A stretch of DNA of 44,155 nt from Deltaproteobacteria bacterium (GTDB lineage: Bacteria > Desulfobacterota > Desulfobaccia > Desulfobaccales > 0-14-0-80-60-11): positions 5,708 to 49,862 of the forward strand of contig JAMCQY010000046.1 in the NCBI GenBank assembly GCA_023381945.1, given 5' to 3'. Below the pieces are notes generated by a model that made no database searches, was not told where the DNA came from, and worked only from the letters and a program-made list of their open reading frames with translations. Every line of letters starts with the position of its first letter. Position 1 is the first letter of the stretch. The position numbers were made by a program, and so were the translations under genes. This document shows, piece after piece, positions 1-8,722 of the stretch.

Positions 1-82
1 CATCACCATTGTCACCACCGCCCGGACCGATGAAGAAGGCAAGTTTTTATTGAAGCTGTTGGGAATGCCCTTCAGGAGATAG
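1..82 (+). CDS. rplE: 50S ribosomal protein L5, C-terminal end (partial)
   Basis: The window opens inside a reading frame that ends at a TAG at 80-82. It encodes a tail reading [17 protein letters not shown] followed by KLLGMPFRR. This matches the conserved C-terminus of ribosomal protein L5 (the family ends in a T-rich strand, a DEEG motif and FPFR or MPFR). Only 26 complete codons are present. L5 binds 5S rRNA in the large-subunit central protuberance. It lies one base upstream of the rpsN ATG, as expected in the spc operon, and the rpsN Shine-Dalgarno (AGGAG, 74-78) lies inside it. Confidence 0.9.
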   Translation, partial: ITIVTTARTDEEGKFLLKLLGMPFRR

Positions 83-83
83 C

Positions 84-269
84 ATGGCCAAGAAATCGTT
101 GATAGCCAAGGCAAAACGCCCCACCAAGTTTGAGGTCCAGAAATATAACCGCTGCCCGTTGTGCGGCCGGCCCCGGGCGTTCCTGCGGAAGTTCGGCATT
201 TGCCGCATCTGTTTCCGCAACATGGCCCTTAAGGGAGAGATCCCTGGGGTGACTAAATCGAGCTGGTAG
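84..269 (+). CDS. rpsN: 30S ribosomal protein S14, zinc-binding (type Z)
   Basis: A 61-residue protein of the short zinc-ribbon class of S14. Two CxxC pairs, CPLC at about residue 24 and CRIC at about residue 40, form the zinc site. Zinc-free S14 proteins are about 90-100 residues and lack these cysteines. The C-terminus ends GVTKSSW, typical of the family. S14 assembles late into the 30S head. The ATG at 84 is preceded by AGGAG with 5-base spacing. It is flanked by rplE and rpsH in standard spc order. Only this zinc-dependent type is seen here; a zinc-independent paralog elsewhere cannot be excluded. Confidence 0.96.
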   Translation: MAKKSLIAKAKRPTKFEVQKYNRCPLCGRPRAFLRKFGICRICFRNMALKGEIPGVTKSSW

Positions 270-276
270 GCCCAAT

Positions 277-675
277 ATGTGTATGACCGACCCCATCGCC
301 GATATGCTGACCCGGATCCGCAATGCCGGGCACGCCCGGTTTGACAAAGTGGATATCCCGGCGTCCCGCATGAAGATCAGCCTGGCCCGTATCTTGAAAG
401 AAGAGGGCTTCATCAAGAATTACAAGGTGATCAAGGACAATCGCCAGGGCATCCTCCGGGTATATCTTAAATATGGAGAACATCAGAAACCGCTCATCCA
501 GGGCTTGCGGCGGGTAAGCAAGCCCGGGCGCCGGGTCTATTTCGGCCACGCCGAGCTCCCCAAGGTCCAAGGTGGCCTGGGGGTGGCGGTGGTCTCCACC
601 TCCCAGGGGGTGGTGGCCGACCGGCAGGCCCGGAAACTGCAGGTGGGCGGCGAAGTTCTCTGCGAAGTCTGGTAA
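277..675 (+). CDS. rpsH: 30S ribosomal protein S8
   Basis: A 132-residue S8. It begins [17 protein letters not shown], the hallmark N-terminus, and has the conserved C-terminal [16 protein letters not shown] and [10 protein letters not shown] segments. S8 binds helix 21 of 16S rRNA early in 30S assembly. In E. coli it represses the spc operon by binding its mRNA at L5; no comparable leader was identified here. Two in-frame ATGs exist (277 and 283). GGTAGG at 265-270 is better spaced for 277. The gene follows rpsN by 7 bases. Confidence 0.96.
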   Translation: MCMTDPIADMLTRIRNAGHARFDKVDIPASRMKISLARILKEEGFIKNYKVIKDNRQGILRVYLKYGEHQKPLIQGLRRVSKPGRRVYFGHAELPKVQGGLGVAVVSTSQGVVADRQARKLQVGGEVLCEVW

Positions 676-684
676 GGTGAGACC

Positions 685-1224
685 ATGAGCCGCATCGGTA
701 AAAAACCAGTGCCTTTGCCCAAAGGGGTGAAGGCTGTACTAAAAGACGGTAATTTGGAGGTCACGGGACCCAAAGGCAGCCTCAAGCAGCTCATGCCGCC
801 CCGGGTCAGCGTGGACATCAAAGCCACGGAGATCACCGTGACCCCCCAGGGTGAAGACCGGTTGTCCCGGTCGTATTGGGGTTTGGCCCGGACTCTGGCG
901 GCCAACATGGTCACCGGGGTGAGCGAAGGCTATACCCGGGTATTGGAGTTGTTGGGCACCGGCTATAAGGTCGAGGCTAAAGGCAACAGCCTGGTATTCA
1001 GCGTGGGCTATTCCAATCCGGTGGATTTTCCCCTGCCCAAAGGGGTCAGCGCCAAGGTGGAGAAGGCCAACCGGATCGAGCTGACGGGCCACGACAAAGA
1101 GGTCCTGGGCCAGACAGTGGCGGTGATCCGGGCCTTGCGGCCGCCGGATGCCTATAAAGGCAAAGGCATTAAACACGCGGGCGAAATCGTCCGCCGCAAA
1201 GTGGGCAAGGCCGGCGGCCGTTAA
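685..1224 (+). CDS. rplF: 50S ribosomal protein L6
   Basis: A 179-residue L6, normal length. It starts [15 protein letters not shown], contains the family strand VTVTPQG-like [10 protein letters not shown], and ends in the conserved motif [15 protein letters not shown] followed by a basic tail. L6 consists of two similar RNA-binding domains and sits near the sarcin-ricin loop where elongation factors dock. The start ATG at 685 lies 9 bases after rpsH, with AAGGTGAG upstream. Nothing is unusual about it. Confidence 0.96.
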   Translation: MSRIGKKPVPLPKGVKAVLKDGNLEVTGPKGSLKQLMPPRVSVDIKATEITVTPQGEDRLSRSYWGLARTLAANMVTGVSEGYTRVLELLGTGYKVEAKGNSLVFSVGYSNPVDFPLPKGVSAKVEKANRIELTGHDKEVLGQTVAVIRALRPPDAYKGKGIKHAGEIVRRKVGKAGGR

Positions 1225-1237
1225 GGGAGAAATGGTA

Positions 1238-1597
1238 ATGAACCCCAAAGAAGCGGCGAGACTAAAAAGACGGCAGCGAATCCGGAGAAAGATCAGTGGC
1301 TCTGAGGCGCGGCCGCGGCTCTCGGTATTCCGCAGCGCCCGGCATATATACGCCCAGATCATTGACGATGGCAAAGGCCAGACCCTGGCGGCGGCCTCCA
1401 CTCTGAGCGGCGAACTCAAGGACAAATTGAGCGGTCTGAAGAAGGCCGACGCCGCTAAGGAAGTGGGTAAGCTTCTGGCTGCCAAGGCTAAGGAAAAGGG
1501 CATTTCACAAGTGGTGTTCGACCGCAACGGTTTCATCTATCACGGCCGGGTCAAGGCCGTGGCCGACAGTTGCCGGGAGAATGGACTAGAATTTTAG
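1238..1597 (+). CDS. rplR: 50S ribosomal protein L18
   Basis: A 119-residue L18 starting [18 protein letters not shown]. It has the conserved [19 protein letters not shown] segment and the C-terminal [19 protein letters not shown] signature. L18 brings 5S rRNA into the 50S subunit together with L5. The frame is open further upstream into rplF, but AGGGAG at 1224-1229 fits the ATG at 1238 (8-base spacing) rather than the ATG at 1232 (2 bases), so 1238 is chosen. The length then matches the family. Confidence 0.95.
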   Translation: MNPKEAARLKRRQRIRRKISGSEARPRLSVFRSARHIYAQIIDDGKGQTLAAASTLSGELKDKLSGLKKADAAKEVGKLLAAKAKEKGISQVVFDRNGFIYHGRVKAVADSCRENGLEF

Positions 1598-1665
1598 GGG
1601 CCAGGGGTCAGGGGTCAGGGGTCAGTAAATAGCTGGCAACTGGCTACTGACTTACTGACAACTGA
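1598..1665 (+). repeat. Degenerate heptamer repeat array between rplR and rpsE
   Basis: The spacer is filled by words recurring every 7 bases: three tandem copies of AGGGGTC, then degenerate units of the form ACTGGCA / ACTGGCT / ACTGACA / ACTGAGT. Similar period-7 arrays occur at six other intergenic sites in the window. The array ends just before the rpsE Shine-Dalgarno GGAGG. Spacers inside spc operons are usually only a few bases, so this reads as an inserted or expanded repeat that left co-transcription possible. Confidence 0.7.
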
Positions 1666-1677
1666 GTGGAGGTAAGC

Positions 1678-2178
1678 TTGTTCGAGTCAGAGGCGCAGGA
1701 ACAGCAATTTACTGACAAGGTGGTGAATATCGCCCGGGTGGCCAAGGTCGTGAAGGGTGGACGCCGCTTTCGCTTCAGCGCCATTGTGGTGGTGGGCGAC
1801 GGCCAGGGAAAGGTAGGCTTCGGCTTGGGCAAGGCCCACGAAGTGCCGGAGGCCATCCGCAAGGCGGTGGAGCAGGCCAAGAAGGGCATGGTCCAGGTGC
1901 CGATTCTCAACAACACCATTCCCTATACCGTGTTGGGGGAGTACGGCTCCGGCCGGGTGATGCTGAAGCCGGCTTCGGAAGGGACCGGGGTCATTGCCGG
2001 CGGTCCGGTGCGGGCGGTGGTCGAGGTGGCGGGCATCAAGAACGTCCTGACCAAATGCCTGGGGTCCAACAATCCCCATAACGCCGTGAAGGCCACCATG
2101 GCGGCCCTGAAGCAGTTGTCGTCGCCGGATGAGGTGGCTGCCCGACGGAACCGGCCTCTGGCGGAAATACTGGGATAA
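1678..2178 (+). CDS. rpsE: 30S ribosomal protein S5
   Basis: A 166-residue S5. The N-terminal dsRBD-like half contains [20 protein letters not shown] and [17 protein letters not shown]. The C-terminal half has the [19 protein letters not shown] signature. S5 sits at the mRNA entry channel and affects decoding fidelity. The frame is open to a GTG at 1666, but that codon overlaps the Shine-Dalgarno GGAGG (1668-1672). The TTG at 1678, 5 bases downstream, is the likely start ([11 protein letters not shown]). Repeat arrays lie on both sides of the gene. Confidence 0.94.
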   Translation: MFESEAQEQQFTDKVVNIARVAKVVKGGRRFRFSAIVVVGDGQGKVGFGLGKAHEVPEAIRKAVEQAKKGMVQVPILNNTIPYTVLGEYGSGRVMLKPASEGTGVIAGGPVRAVVEVAGIKNVLTKCLGSNNPHNAVKATMAALKQLSSPDEVAARRNRPLAEILG

Positions 2179-2341
2179 AGCTATCAGCGGTCAGCTTTCA
2201 GCTATTAGCTTAAAGCTGGCGCGTTTAGCATATTAAGTTGGCCACAGGTTTAATCACCGGCAGACCAAAATTAAAAGATCAGCCAAAGCAGACAGATTTT
2301 TCTTAGCTGACTGCTGAAAGCTGAAAGCTGAGAGCTCAATT
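2179..2341 (+). repeat. Inverted pair of heptamer arrays between rpsE and rpmD
   Basis: A 163-base spacer that interrupts the normally compact spc operon. The left arm (2179-2210) reads as AGCTATC, AGCGGTC, AGCTTTC, AGCTATT. The right arm (2305-2336) carries the same words in inverse complement (GCTGACT, GCTGAAA, GCTGAAA, GCTGAGA). The arms can pair imperfectly around about 95 bases of unrelated AT-rich sequence. The right arm ends 5 bases before the rpmD ATG, and no clear Shine-Dalgarno is visible there. The same inverted arrangement precedes pth near 30178. Confidence 0.7.
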
Positions 2342-2530
2342 ATGTTTCTCGAAATAACTTTGCGCAAAAGCCCCATCGGGCGGCCGCCGCAGCATCGCAA
2401 GACTTTGCAGACGCTGGGACTGACGCGTCTTCAGAAGACCGTGCGCCACAAAGAGACGCCAGCCCTGGCCGGCATGGTGCGCCAGGTCGCCCATCTGGTG
2501 GATGTCCGGCAGGTCCCGGAAGGAGAATAA
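2342..2530 (+). CDS. rpmD: 50S ribosomal protein L30
   Basis: A 62-residue L30 with the typical short form: an N-terminal strand ([13 protein letters not shown]), the helix [17 protein letters not shown], and the end strand [15 protein letters not shown]30 is a small 50S protein bound near helix 38. It lies between rpsE and rplO as in other spc operons, but 163 bases of repeat separate it from rpsE. The ATG at 2342 has no strong Shine-Dalgarno (upstream is GAGAGCTCAATT), so translation may rely on a weak GAGAG. Confidence 0.93.
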   Translation: MFLEITLRKSPIGRPPQHRKTLQTLGLTRLQKTVRHKETPALAGMVRQVAHLVDVRQVPEGE

Positions 2531-2533
2531 CCG

Positions 2534-2974
2534 ATGCGACTTTCAGAACTTTCGCCCAGCCCGGGGTCCAAGCATAGTAAGAAACGGGTCGGCCGCGGCC
2601 CTGGCTCCGGTTGGGGCAAGACCGCAGCCCGCGGCCATAAGGGGCAGAACTCCAGGGCCGGCGGGCCCAAGGGCCCAGGTTTTGAAGGCGGCCAGATGCC
2701 GCTGACCCGGCGCATTCCCAAGCGCGGCTTTAATAATATTTTCCGGCAGCCCTGGTCCATCGTCAATCTGCGCGATCTGAAGCGGTTCGCGGCAGACAGC
2801 GTGGTGGACGAGGCGGCCTTAAAAGATGCCGGCCTGGTGGACGCCAAGACCAAGCGGATTAAACTCCTGGCCGTTGGTGAGGTGACAGTGCCCCTGATCG
2901 TTAAGGTTCAGGCCGCCAGCGCCGCAGCCAAGGCGCAAATTGAGGCCGCCGGAGGGCGGGTGGAGGTCCTCTAA
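2534..2974 (+). CDS. rplO: 50S ribosomal protein L15
   Basis: A 146-residue L15. The Gly/Lys/Arg-rich N-terminal extension is intact ([20 protein letters not shown], then [19 protein letters not shown]), followed by [24 protein letters not shown]. The globular C-terminal half ends [10 protein letters not shown]. The extension threads into 23S rRNA. The start ATG at 2534 is 3 bases after rpmD, with GGAGAA upstream. The stop abuts the secY GTG directly, which suggests translational coupling. Confidence 0.96.
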   Translation: MRLSELSPSPGSKHSKKRVGRGPGSGWGKTAARGHKGQNSRAGGPKGPGFEGGQMPLTRRIPKRGFNNIFRQPWSIVNLRDLKRFAADSVVDEAALKDAGLVDAKTKRIKLLAVGEVTVPLIVKVQAASAAAKAQIEAAGGRVEVL

Positions 2975-4276
2975 GTGTCTGCTTTCTCCAGCATCGCCAA
3001 GATCCCGGAACTGAAACGCCGCATTCTCTTCACCCTGTTGATGCTGGCCGTCTACCGCCTGGGCTGTCAGGTCCCCACCCCGGGGATCGATCCCCAGGCT
3101 TTGATGGCGTTCTTTGCGCAGCAGCGGGGCACCATCTTCGGGCTGTTCGATATGTTTTCCGGCGGCGCCCTGGAGAAGCTCAGCGTCTTCGCCCTGGGGA
3201 TCATGCCTTACATCAGCGCCTCCATCATCATTGAACTGATGAAGGTGGTCATCCCGGCGCTGGAGAAGCTGTATAAGGAAGGCGAAGCGGGCCAGAAGAA
3301 GATCAAGCAATATACGCGCTACGGCACGGTGGTGATCGCCGCTATCCAGGGTCTGGGGATCGCGGTGGGCCTGGAGTCCATGACCGGCGGCAATCTGCCG
3401 GTGGTGCTGCACCCGGGGTGGGCCTTCCGCCTGATGACGGTGCTTACCCTGACTTCGGGCACGGCCTTCATCATGTGGCTGGGGGAGATGATCACCGAGC
3501 GGGGCATCGGCAACGGCATTTCATTGATCATCTTTGCGGGTATCGTGGCGCGGCTGCCTTCCGCCATCATCAAGACTTTCGAGTTGATGGGCACGGGCGA
3601 GATTTATCCCCTCTTGATGGTGCTGCTGGTAGTGGTGATGGTCTTGGTGGTAGGTTTCATTATCTTTGTAGAGCGGGGTCAGCGCCGTATCCAGGTACAA
3701 TACGCCAGGCGAGTGGTGGGGCGGAAGATGTATGGCGGCCAGAGCACCCACCTGCCCCTGAAGGTCAACACCTCCGGGGTCATTCCCCCGATCTTCGCCT
3801 CGTCACTATTGATGTTTCCGGCAACGGTAGCGGGTTTGGTAAGTATCGATTGGGTCAAGCGGTCGATGGAGGCCATCTCTCCGGGCGGCTTGTACCATGA
3901 TTTGTTTTACGTGGGCTTGATCATCTTTTTCTGTTATTTCTACACCGCGGTAACCTTCAACCCGGTGGACGTGGCGGATAACCTGAAGAAATGGGGCGGT
4001 TACGTGCCGGGGCTGCGGCCAGGCAAACCGACCTCGGAATATATCGACCGGATTCTTACCCGCATCACCCTGGGCGGCGCCCTGTACGTTTCCTTGGTGT
4101 GCGTAATTCCCAGTATTTTTATCCAGAAGTTCAACGTTCCTTTTTACTTTGGTGGTACGGCCCTGCTGATCGTGGTGGGTGTGGCCATGGATACCATGAG
4201 CCAGATTGAGTCGCATCTACTCACCCGCCATTACGAGGGCTTCATGAAGAAACGCATGAGCCGGGTACGGCGCTGA
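2975..4276 (+). CDS. secY: Preprotein translocase subunit SecY
   Basis: A 433-residue SecY, the pore of the SecYEG translocon in the inner membrane. Ten hydrophobic segments are distributed as in the family. Signatures include YRLGCQVPTPGID near the N-terminus, LGIMPYISASIIIELM in TM2, GNGISLIIFAGIV in TM5, the cytosolic loop RRVVGRKMYGG, and RPGKPTSEYIDRILTRIT before TM9. The GTG start at 2975 immediately follows the rplO stop and has GGAGG at 2962-2966. A normal-length, ordinary housekeeping gene. Confidence 0.97.
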   Translation: MSAFSSIAKIPELKRRILFTLLMLAVYRLGCQVPTPGIDPQALMAFFAQQRGTIFGLFDMFSGGALEKLSVFALGIMPYISASIIIELMKVVIPALEKLYKEGEAGQKKIKQYTRYGTVVIAAIQGLGIAVGLESMTGGNLPVVLHPGWAFRLMTVLTLTSGTAFIMWLGEMITERGIGNGISLIIFAGIVARLPSAIIKTFELMGTGEIYPLLMVLLVVVMVLVVGFIIFVERGQRRIQVQYARRVVGRKMYGGQSTHLPLKVNTSGVIPPIFASSLLMFPATVAGLVSIDWVKRSMEAISPGGLYHDLFYVGLIIFFCYFYTAVTFNPVDVADNLKKWGGYVPGLRPGKPTSEYIDRILTRITLGGALYVSLVCVIPSIFIQKFNVPFYFGGTALLIVVGVAMDTMSQIESHLLTRHYEGFMKKRMSRVRR

Positions 4277-4302
4277 TCTGAGACTAAGAAGGAGGCGAGG
4301 CT

Positions 4303-4986
4303 ATGAATCTGATCCTATTGGGCGGCCCGGGTGCCGGTAAAGGCACTCAAGCCAAGAAACTCATCGACAAGTTCCAAATTCCGCAGATCTCCACCGGCGA
4401 TATTTTGCGTGCCGCGGTCAAGGAAGGCACCGAAATGGGCCGTAAAGCCAAGGAATATATGGATGCCGGGAAACTGGTGCCCGATGAAGTAGTCATCGGC
4501 ATCATCAAGGATCGCCTGGCGCAGCCCGACTGCAAGAAGGGCTTCATCCTGGACGGCTTCCCGCGCACCGTGCCCCAGGCCGAAGCGCTGGACAAGGTCC
4601 TGGCCGGCTTGGGCAGCAAGATCGACCATGTCGTCTCCATTGACGTGGACGAAGAGGCCCTGGTAACCCGGCTCACCGGCCGGCGCACCTGCAAAAACGC
4701 CGCTTGCGGCCAGATGTTCCATATAAAGTTCACCCCGCCCAAGAAAGAGGGCGTCTGCGATAAGTGCGGCAGCGAACTCTATCAGCGGGACGATGACAAT
4801 GAGACCACGGTGCGCTCTCGCCTGGCTACTTACAACCAGGCGACCAAGCCCCTGATCGATTACTACACCAAGAAGGGATTAGTCCGGCCCATCGCCGGCG
4901 TCGGCAGCATCGACGACATTTTTAACAAGATCGTCGGGATCGTGGCCGGCGGCAGTTGCGCCTGCTCCTGCGGCGGCAAACATTAG
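4303..4986 (+). CDS. adk: Adenylate kinase with zinc-type LID and Cys-rich C-terminal tail
   Basis: A 227-residue long-form adenylate kinase (ATP + AMP to 2 ADP, cytosol). The P-loop GGPGAGKGT is at residues 7-15, the AMP-site segment at 30-36, and DGFPRT at 84-89. The LID carries C130, C135, C152 and C155, a metal-knuckle arrangement like that of Gram-positive enzymes but with a CX4C first pair instead of the usual CX2C. The protein ends in an unusual tail GGSCACSCGGKH with three further cysteines (219, 221, 223) and a terminal histidine. It sits between secY and map as in many spc operons, with Shine-Dalgarno AAGGAGG upstream. Confidence 0.96.
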   Translation: MNLILLGGPGAGKGTQAKKLIDKFQIPQISTGDILRAAVKEGTEMGRKAKEYMDAGKLVPDEVVIGIIKDRLAQPDCKKGFILDGFPRTVPQAEALDKVLAGLGSKIDHVVSIDVDEEALVTRLTGRRTCKNAACGQMFHIKFTPPKKEGVCDKCGSELYQRDDDNETTVRSRLATYNQATKPLIDYYTKKGLVRPIAGVGSIDDIFNKIVGIVAGGSCACSCGGKH

Positions 4987-4992
4987 AGATAG

Positions 4993-5739
4993 ATGATTCT
5001 CCTAAAATCCCCCCAGGAACTCGCCAAGATGGAGGTGGCTAACCGCATCGTCGCCGAGGTCCTGGAGGGGATTAAGGAACGGATAACGCCCGGGGTCGAA
5101 ACCCGGGAATTGGACGAATGGGCGGAAGCAATGTGCCGCGGCCGCAACGTTTCACCGGCCTTCAAGGGCTACCGGGGCTATCCCCGGTCGGTCTGCATCT
5201 CGGTGAACGAAGAAATCGTCCACGGTATCCCCGGGGGCCGGCGCATTAAGTCCGGGGATTTGGTGAGCCTCGACTTTGGGGTTAAATACCAGGGCTATTA
5301 CGGGGATGCCGCGCTAACCGTGGCTGTGGGCGAAGTGACTCCCAAGGCGCGGGGTCTGATGGAGGCCACCGAAAAGGCCCTTTACGCCGGGATTGAGCAG
5401 GCGAGAGTGGGCAAGCGCCTGACGGATATCTCGCATGCGGTGCAGACCTTGGTGGAAGAGGCCGGCTTCGGAGTGATTCGGGAGTTTGTGGGCCACGGCA
5501 TCGGCCGGTCGCTGCATGAAGACCCGCAGATTCCCAATTTTGGTCCGCCGGGGCGGGGTCCGGTGCTCCAGGCAGGCATGACTTTGGCCATCGAACCCAT
5601 GACCTCCATGGGGGCCTGGCAGGTAAGGATCTTAAAGGACGGCTGGACCGCGGTGACTCAGGACGGCTCGCTGGCCGCCCATTTTGAGCATACCGTGGCG
5701 GTGACGGAAAATGGGCCCCTGATTCTGAGCAGGTTATGA
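4993..5739 (+). CDS. map: Methionine aminopeptidase, type I
   Basis: A 248-residue type Ia methionine aminopeptidase, which removes the initiator methionine from nascent proteins. The five metal ligands of the pita-bread fold are recognisable: D94 (SLDFG), D105 (YYGDAA), H168 (VGHGIG), E201 (AIEPM) and E232 (FEHTV). H77 in VHGIP is the conserved substrate-side histidine. The ATG at 4993 lies 6 bases after the adk stop. It belongs to the same operon, and a 90-base AT-rich gap with a candidate promoter follows. Confidence 0.96.
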   Translation: MILLKSPQELAKMEVANRIVAEVLEGIKERITPGVETRELDEWAEAMCRGRNVSPAFKGYRGYPRSVCISVNEEIVHGIPGGRRIKSGDLVSLDFGVKYQGYYGDAALTVAVGEVTPKARGLMEATEKALYAGIEQARVGKRLTDISHAVQTLVEEAGFGVIREFVGHGIGRSLHEDPQIPNFGPPGRGPVLQAGMTLAIEPMTSMGAWQVRILKDGWTAVTQDGSLAAHFEHTVAVTENGPLILSRL

Positions 5740-5762
5740 GGGGCCTGCCCCGGCACAGCAGG

Positions 5763-5791
5763 TTGATTTTGTCGGAAAAATAAATTAGTAT
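5763..5791 (+). promoter_or_regulatory. Candidate sigma-70 promoter for infA and the alpha operon
   Basis: TTGATT (5763-5768) and TAGTAT (5786-5791) are separated by exactly 17 bases in the only sizeable AT-rich gap between map and infA. Each hexamer matches consensus at four of six positions. It could supply an internal start for infA-rpmJ-rpsM-rpsK-rpsD-rpoA-rplQ. The call rests on sequence pattern only. Confidence 0.35.
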
Positions 5792-5829
5792 TTGGTTTTA
5801 ACCTTTTGAAATAACTAAAAGACAGGTAG

Positions 5830-6048
5830 ATGCCAAAAGAAGACGCCATTGAAGTGGAAGGCACGGTTATCGAGCCGTTGCCCAATGCCATGTTCCGGGT
5901 GGAGCTGCCCAACGGCCATAAGGTTCTGGCCCACATCTCCGGGAAGATGCGAATGCATTACATCAAAATCCTTCCGGGGGACAAGGTCATTTTGGAATTG
6001 TCGCCCTACGATTTGAGCCGGGGGCGCATCGTCTACCGCGTCAGATAA
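5830..6048 (+). CDS. infA: Translation initiation factor IF-1
   Basis: A 72-residue IF-1, a single S1/OB-fold domain. The sequence runs [19 protein letters not shown], then [40 protein letters not shown] and VYRVR, all family signatures. It binds the 30S A site during initiation. It starts MPKEDAIE, as do most bacterial IF-1 proteins (MAKED-type). It is followed 9 bases later by rpmJ, the usual arrangement. Confidence 0.96.
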   Translation: MPKEDAIEVEGTVIEPLPNAMFRVELPNGHKVLAHISGKMRMHYIKILPGDKVILELSPYDLSRGRIVYRVR

Positions 6049-6057
6049 GGTGAAAAT

Positions 6058-6171
6058 ATGAAGGTCAGGGCATCAGTAAAACGGATGTGCGTCAAGTGTA
6101 AGATTATTCGCCGTAAAGGGATCGTGCGGGTGATCTGTGAAAATCCCAAACATAAGCAGCGGCAGGGCTAG
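6058..6171 (+). CDS. rpmJ: 50S ribosomal protein L36
   Basis: A 37-residue L36. It begins [20 protein letters not shown] and ends NPKHKQRQG. The zinc site C11, C14, C27 and H32 is complete, so this is the zinc-binding (C+) form. ATG at 6058 with AAGGTGAAA upstream, TAG at 6169-6171. It lies between infA and rpsM, the standard position. L36 is the smallest 50S protein and organises 23S rRNA near the L6 and L16 sites. Confidence 0.96.
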   Translation: MKVRASVKRMCVKCKIIRRKGIVRVICENPKHKQRQG

Positions 6172-6182
6172 GAGGGAAGGCA

Positions 6183-6557
6183 TTGGCACGAATCGCAGGC
6201 ATCGATCTGCCCCGAAACAAGCGAATTGAGATCGCCCTAACCTATATTTACGGCATTGGTCACACCACTGCGGGCCGGGTATTGGCGGAAGCCAAGGTGG
6301 ACCCGGGCACCAAGACGAGTGAGCTGACGGATGCCGAAATCACCAGCATCCGGCAGGCGATCGACCACACTTGTAAAGTTGAAGGCGACCTCAGGCGGGA
6401 AGTGTCCATGAACATCAAACGCCTGATGGACCTGGGATGTTACCGGGGTTTGCGGCACCGCCGGAGTTTGCCGGTGCGGGGCCAGCGCACCCATACCAAT
6501 GCCCGTACCCGCAAGGGCCCGCGCCGCAGCGTGGTGGGCAAACGGAAGAAGGCGTAA
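6183..6557 (+). CDS. rpsM: 30S ribosomal protein S13
   Basis: A 124-residue S13. It starts [20 protein letters not shown] after the initiator, has the helix-two-turn-helix core, and the conserved [20 protein letters not shown] followed by [10 protein letters not shown]. The basic tail contacts P-site tRNA and 16S rRNA in the 30S head. The start is a TTG at 6183 with GGAGG at 6171-6175. It is the first of the rpsM-rpsK-rpsD-rpoA-rplQ block (alpha operon). Confidence 0.96.
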   Translation: MARIAGIDLPRNKRIEIALTYIYGIGHTTAGRVLAEAKVDPGTKTSELTDAEITSIRQAIDHTCKVEGDLRREVSMNIKRLMDLGCYRGLRHRRSLPVRGQRTHTNARTRKGPRRSVVGKRKKA

Positions 6558-6566
6558 GGAGGCGTT

Positions 6567-6959
6567 GTGGCCAAACCGCAGGTTCGCACCAAAAAGAAGA
6601 AAGAGCGTAAGAATATTCCCGTGGGGGTGGCCCATATTAAAGCCACCTTCAATAACACCCTGGTGACCATCACCGATCCCATCGGCAATGTGGTTTCCTG
6701 GTCGTCCTCCGGGGTCCAAGGCTTTAAGGGTTCCCGCAAGGGCACGCCTTTTGCGGCGCAACTGGCCGCCCAGGATGCGGCCAAGAAGGCCATGGAACAT
6801 GGCATGCGCAATGTCGACGTCTACGTCAAGGGGCCGGGAGCGGGCCGGGAGGCGGCGCTCAGAGCTTTGCAATCCGCCGGCCTGTCCATCAACCTGATCC
6901 GGGACGTCAGCCCCATTCCCCATAACGGCTGCCGTCCTCCCAAACGCCGCCGCGTGTAA
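6567..6959 (+). CDS. rpsK: 30S ribosomal protein S11
   Basis: A 130-residue S11. Recognisable segments are [54 protein letters not shown] and the end strand [19 protein letters not shown]11 lines the 30S platform near the mRNA exit. The start is a GTG at 6567 ([15 protein letters not shown]) with AAGGAGG at 6556-6562. The gap to rpsM is 9 bases. Confidence 0.96.
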   Translation: MAKPQVRTKKKKERKNIPVGVAHIKATFNNTLVTITDPIGNVVSWSSSGVQGFKGSRKGTPFAAQLAAQDAAKKAMEHGMRNVDVYVKGPGAGREAALRALQSAGLSINLIRDVSPIPHNGCRPPKRRRV

Positions 6960-6976
6960 ATAAGAGGTGACTGAAA

Positions 6977-7603
6977 TTGGCTAGATATTTAGGACCGGTC
7001 TGCCGGCTCTGCCGCCGGGAAGGGATGCAACTATATCTGAAAGGCGACCGCTGCTACACCGACAAGTGCGCCATTGACCGGCGGCACTACCCGCCGGGGC
7101 AGCACGGCCAGCGGCGCAGTAAGGTGTCCGACTACGGCACCCAGCTCCGGGAAAAACAGAAAGTCAGACGTATTTACGGGGTGCTGGAGAAGCAGTTCAG
7201 CAGCTATTTTGAGAAGGCCGAACGGCAGAAAGGCGTCACCGGGACCAACCTGCTGGTCTTGCTGGAGCGGCGCCTGGATAATGTAGTATACCGTCTGGGC
7301 TTTGCCAACTCAAGGTCCCAGGCCCGGCAGCTGGTGCGGCACAACCTCATTTTGGTCAATGGCAATAGGGTGAACCTGCCTTCTTACCTGGTGCGCAAAG
7401 GCGACGTGATCCAGTCCACCGAGAAGGGCCGCGCCCTGCCGTTGATCAAAGACGCCATGGAGGCGGTGGCCCGGCGGGGCACGCCCGCCTGGCTGGAATT
7501 CAACAAGGATGAGGCCAAAGGCCGGGTGATCATGTTCCCCAGTCGGGAAGACATCACCATGCCGATTCAAGAACATCTGATCGTGGAGCTTTATTCCAAA
7601 TAG
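6977..7603 (+). CDS. rpsD: 30S ribosomal protein S4, zinc-binding form
   Basis: A 208-residue S4. Four cysteines near the N-terminus (C9, C12, C26, C31) make it the zinc-containing C+ type. The S4 RNA-binding domain includes [20 protein letters not shown], then [15 protein letters not shown]4 is a primary 16S binder and assembly initiator. In enterobacteria it also represses the alpha operon; no leader pseudoknot was identified here. The start is a TTG at 6977 preceded by GAGGTGA. A 105-base gap with a GC-rich hairpin separates it from rpoA. Confidence 0.96.
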   Translation: MARYLGPVCRLCRREGMQLYLKGDRCYTDKCAIDRRHYPPGQHGQRRSKVSDYGTQLREKQKVRRIYGVLEKQFSSYFEKAERQKGVTGTNLLVLLERRLDNVVYRLGFANSRSQARQLVRHNLILVNGNRVNLPSYLVRKGDVIQSTEKGRALPLIKDAMEAVARRGTPAWLEFNKDEAKGRVIMFPSREDITMPIQEHLIVELYSK

Positions 7604-7632
7604 AGAATCATGATTCTTTATGGCCGGAACAC

Positions 7633-7663
7633 GACTCCCCCGGCAGGCCGCCGGGGGGGCGTC
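7633..7663 (+). terminator. GC-rich hairpin between rpsD and rpoA (possible attenuator)
   Basis: GACTCCCCCGGC pairs with GCCGGGGGGGCGTC around the loop AGGCC, giving a strong stem of about 12 pairs. It is followed by ATCTATTTT, a weak U tract. It may be a leaky terminator that lowers rpoA and rplQ transcription, or a stabilising intercistronic stem. The U tract is too poor for a confident terminator call. Confidence 0.45.
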
Positions 7664-7708
7664 ATCTATTTTGAGGCCATAACAACTGAGTAGTTTGAAC
7701 GAGGAACC

Positions 7709-8722
7709 ATGATCCACAAAAATTGGACGGACTTAATCAAGCCCAAACGGCTGGAAGTGGATGGCGAGACCCACACCCGCTCCTATGGCAAGTTCACCTG
7801 CGAGCCGCTGGAGCGCGGCTTTGGCACCACTCTGGGCAACGCCCTGCGAAGGGTCTTGCTGTCATCACTCCGAGGCTCGGCCATCACTGCGGTTCGCATC
7901 CGGGACGTGCACCACGAATTTTCCGCCATCCCCGGGGTGAGAGAGGATGTCACCGAGATCCTTCTCAATCTCAAGCAGGTGCGCCTGAAGATGCTTACCG
8001 ACGGCGTCAGGATGCTGCACCTGGACGCCTCGGGGGAAACGGAAGTCAAAGCCGGAGATATCAAGACGGATGGCATGGTGGAGATCCTCAATCCTGACCA
8101 TCACATTGCAGGCTTGGCGGCAGACGGGCAAATCAGTATCGAAATGACGGTCAAGAGCGGTAAGGGCTTCGTGCCGGCCGAGGCTAATAAGGAAGAAGAC
8201 CAGCCCATCGGCTACATCCCTCTGGACGCCAGCTTTTCGCCCATCCGCAAGGTGAATTATGTGGTGACCCAGGCTAGGGTAGGGCAGCGCACCGACTACG
8301 ACAAGCTCACCCTGGAGGTCTGGACTGACGGCAGCATCACGCCGGAGAACGCCGTGGCCTTTGCCGCCAAGATCCTGAAAGAGCACCTTTCCATGTTCAT
8401 CAACTTCGAAGAGGAACCCATGGGGATGGAGGAGAAGGCCGCGGAAGAGCCTCCCACCCTGAACGAAAACCTCTATCGCAGCGTTAATGAACTGGAACTC
8501 TCGGTCCGGGCCGCCAACTGCCTGCGTAACGCCAACATCCGCTTCATCGGCGAACTGGTGCAGAAAACCGAGCAAGAAATGCTGAAGACCAAGAATTTCG
8601 GTCGCAAGTCCTTGAACGAGATCAAAGAGATCCTCACGGAAATGGGGCTGCATTTGGGAATGAAGCTGGAAAACTTTATGCCTCCGGACCAGATGCCGGA
8701 AAGGAAGGAAGAAGTCGCATGA
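7709..8722 (+). CDS. rpoA: DNA-directed RNA polymerase subunit alpha
   Basis: A 337-residue alpha subunit. The N-terminal assembly domain contains [20 protein letters not shown] and the [20 protein letters not shown] segment. The C-terminal domain (about 260-325) has [15 protein letters not shown] and [20 protein letters not shown], the alpha-CTD fold that binds UP elements and activators. The length is typical (about 330-340). ATG at 7709 with GAGGAACC upstream. The last four bases overlap the rplQ start (ATGA). Confidence 0.97.
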   Translation: MIHKNWTDLIKPKRLEVDGETHTRSYGKFTCEPLERGFGTTLGNALRRVLLSSLRGSAITAVRIRDVHHEFSAIPGVREDVTEILLNLKQVRLKMLTDGVRMLHLDASGETEVKAGDIKTDGMVEILNPDHHIAGLAADGQISIEMTVKSGKGFVPAEANKEEDQPIGYIPLDASFSPIRKVNYVVTQARVGQRTDYDKLTLEVWTDGSITPENAVAFAAKILKEHLSMFINFEEEPMGMEEKAAEEPPTLNENLYRSVNELELSVRAANCLRNANIRFIGELVQKTEQEMLKTKNFGRKSLNEIKEILTEMGLHLGMKLENFMPPDQMPERKEEVA

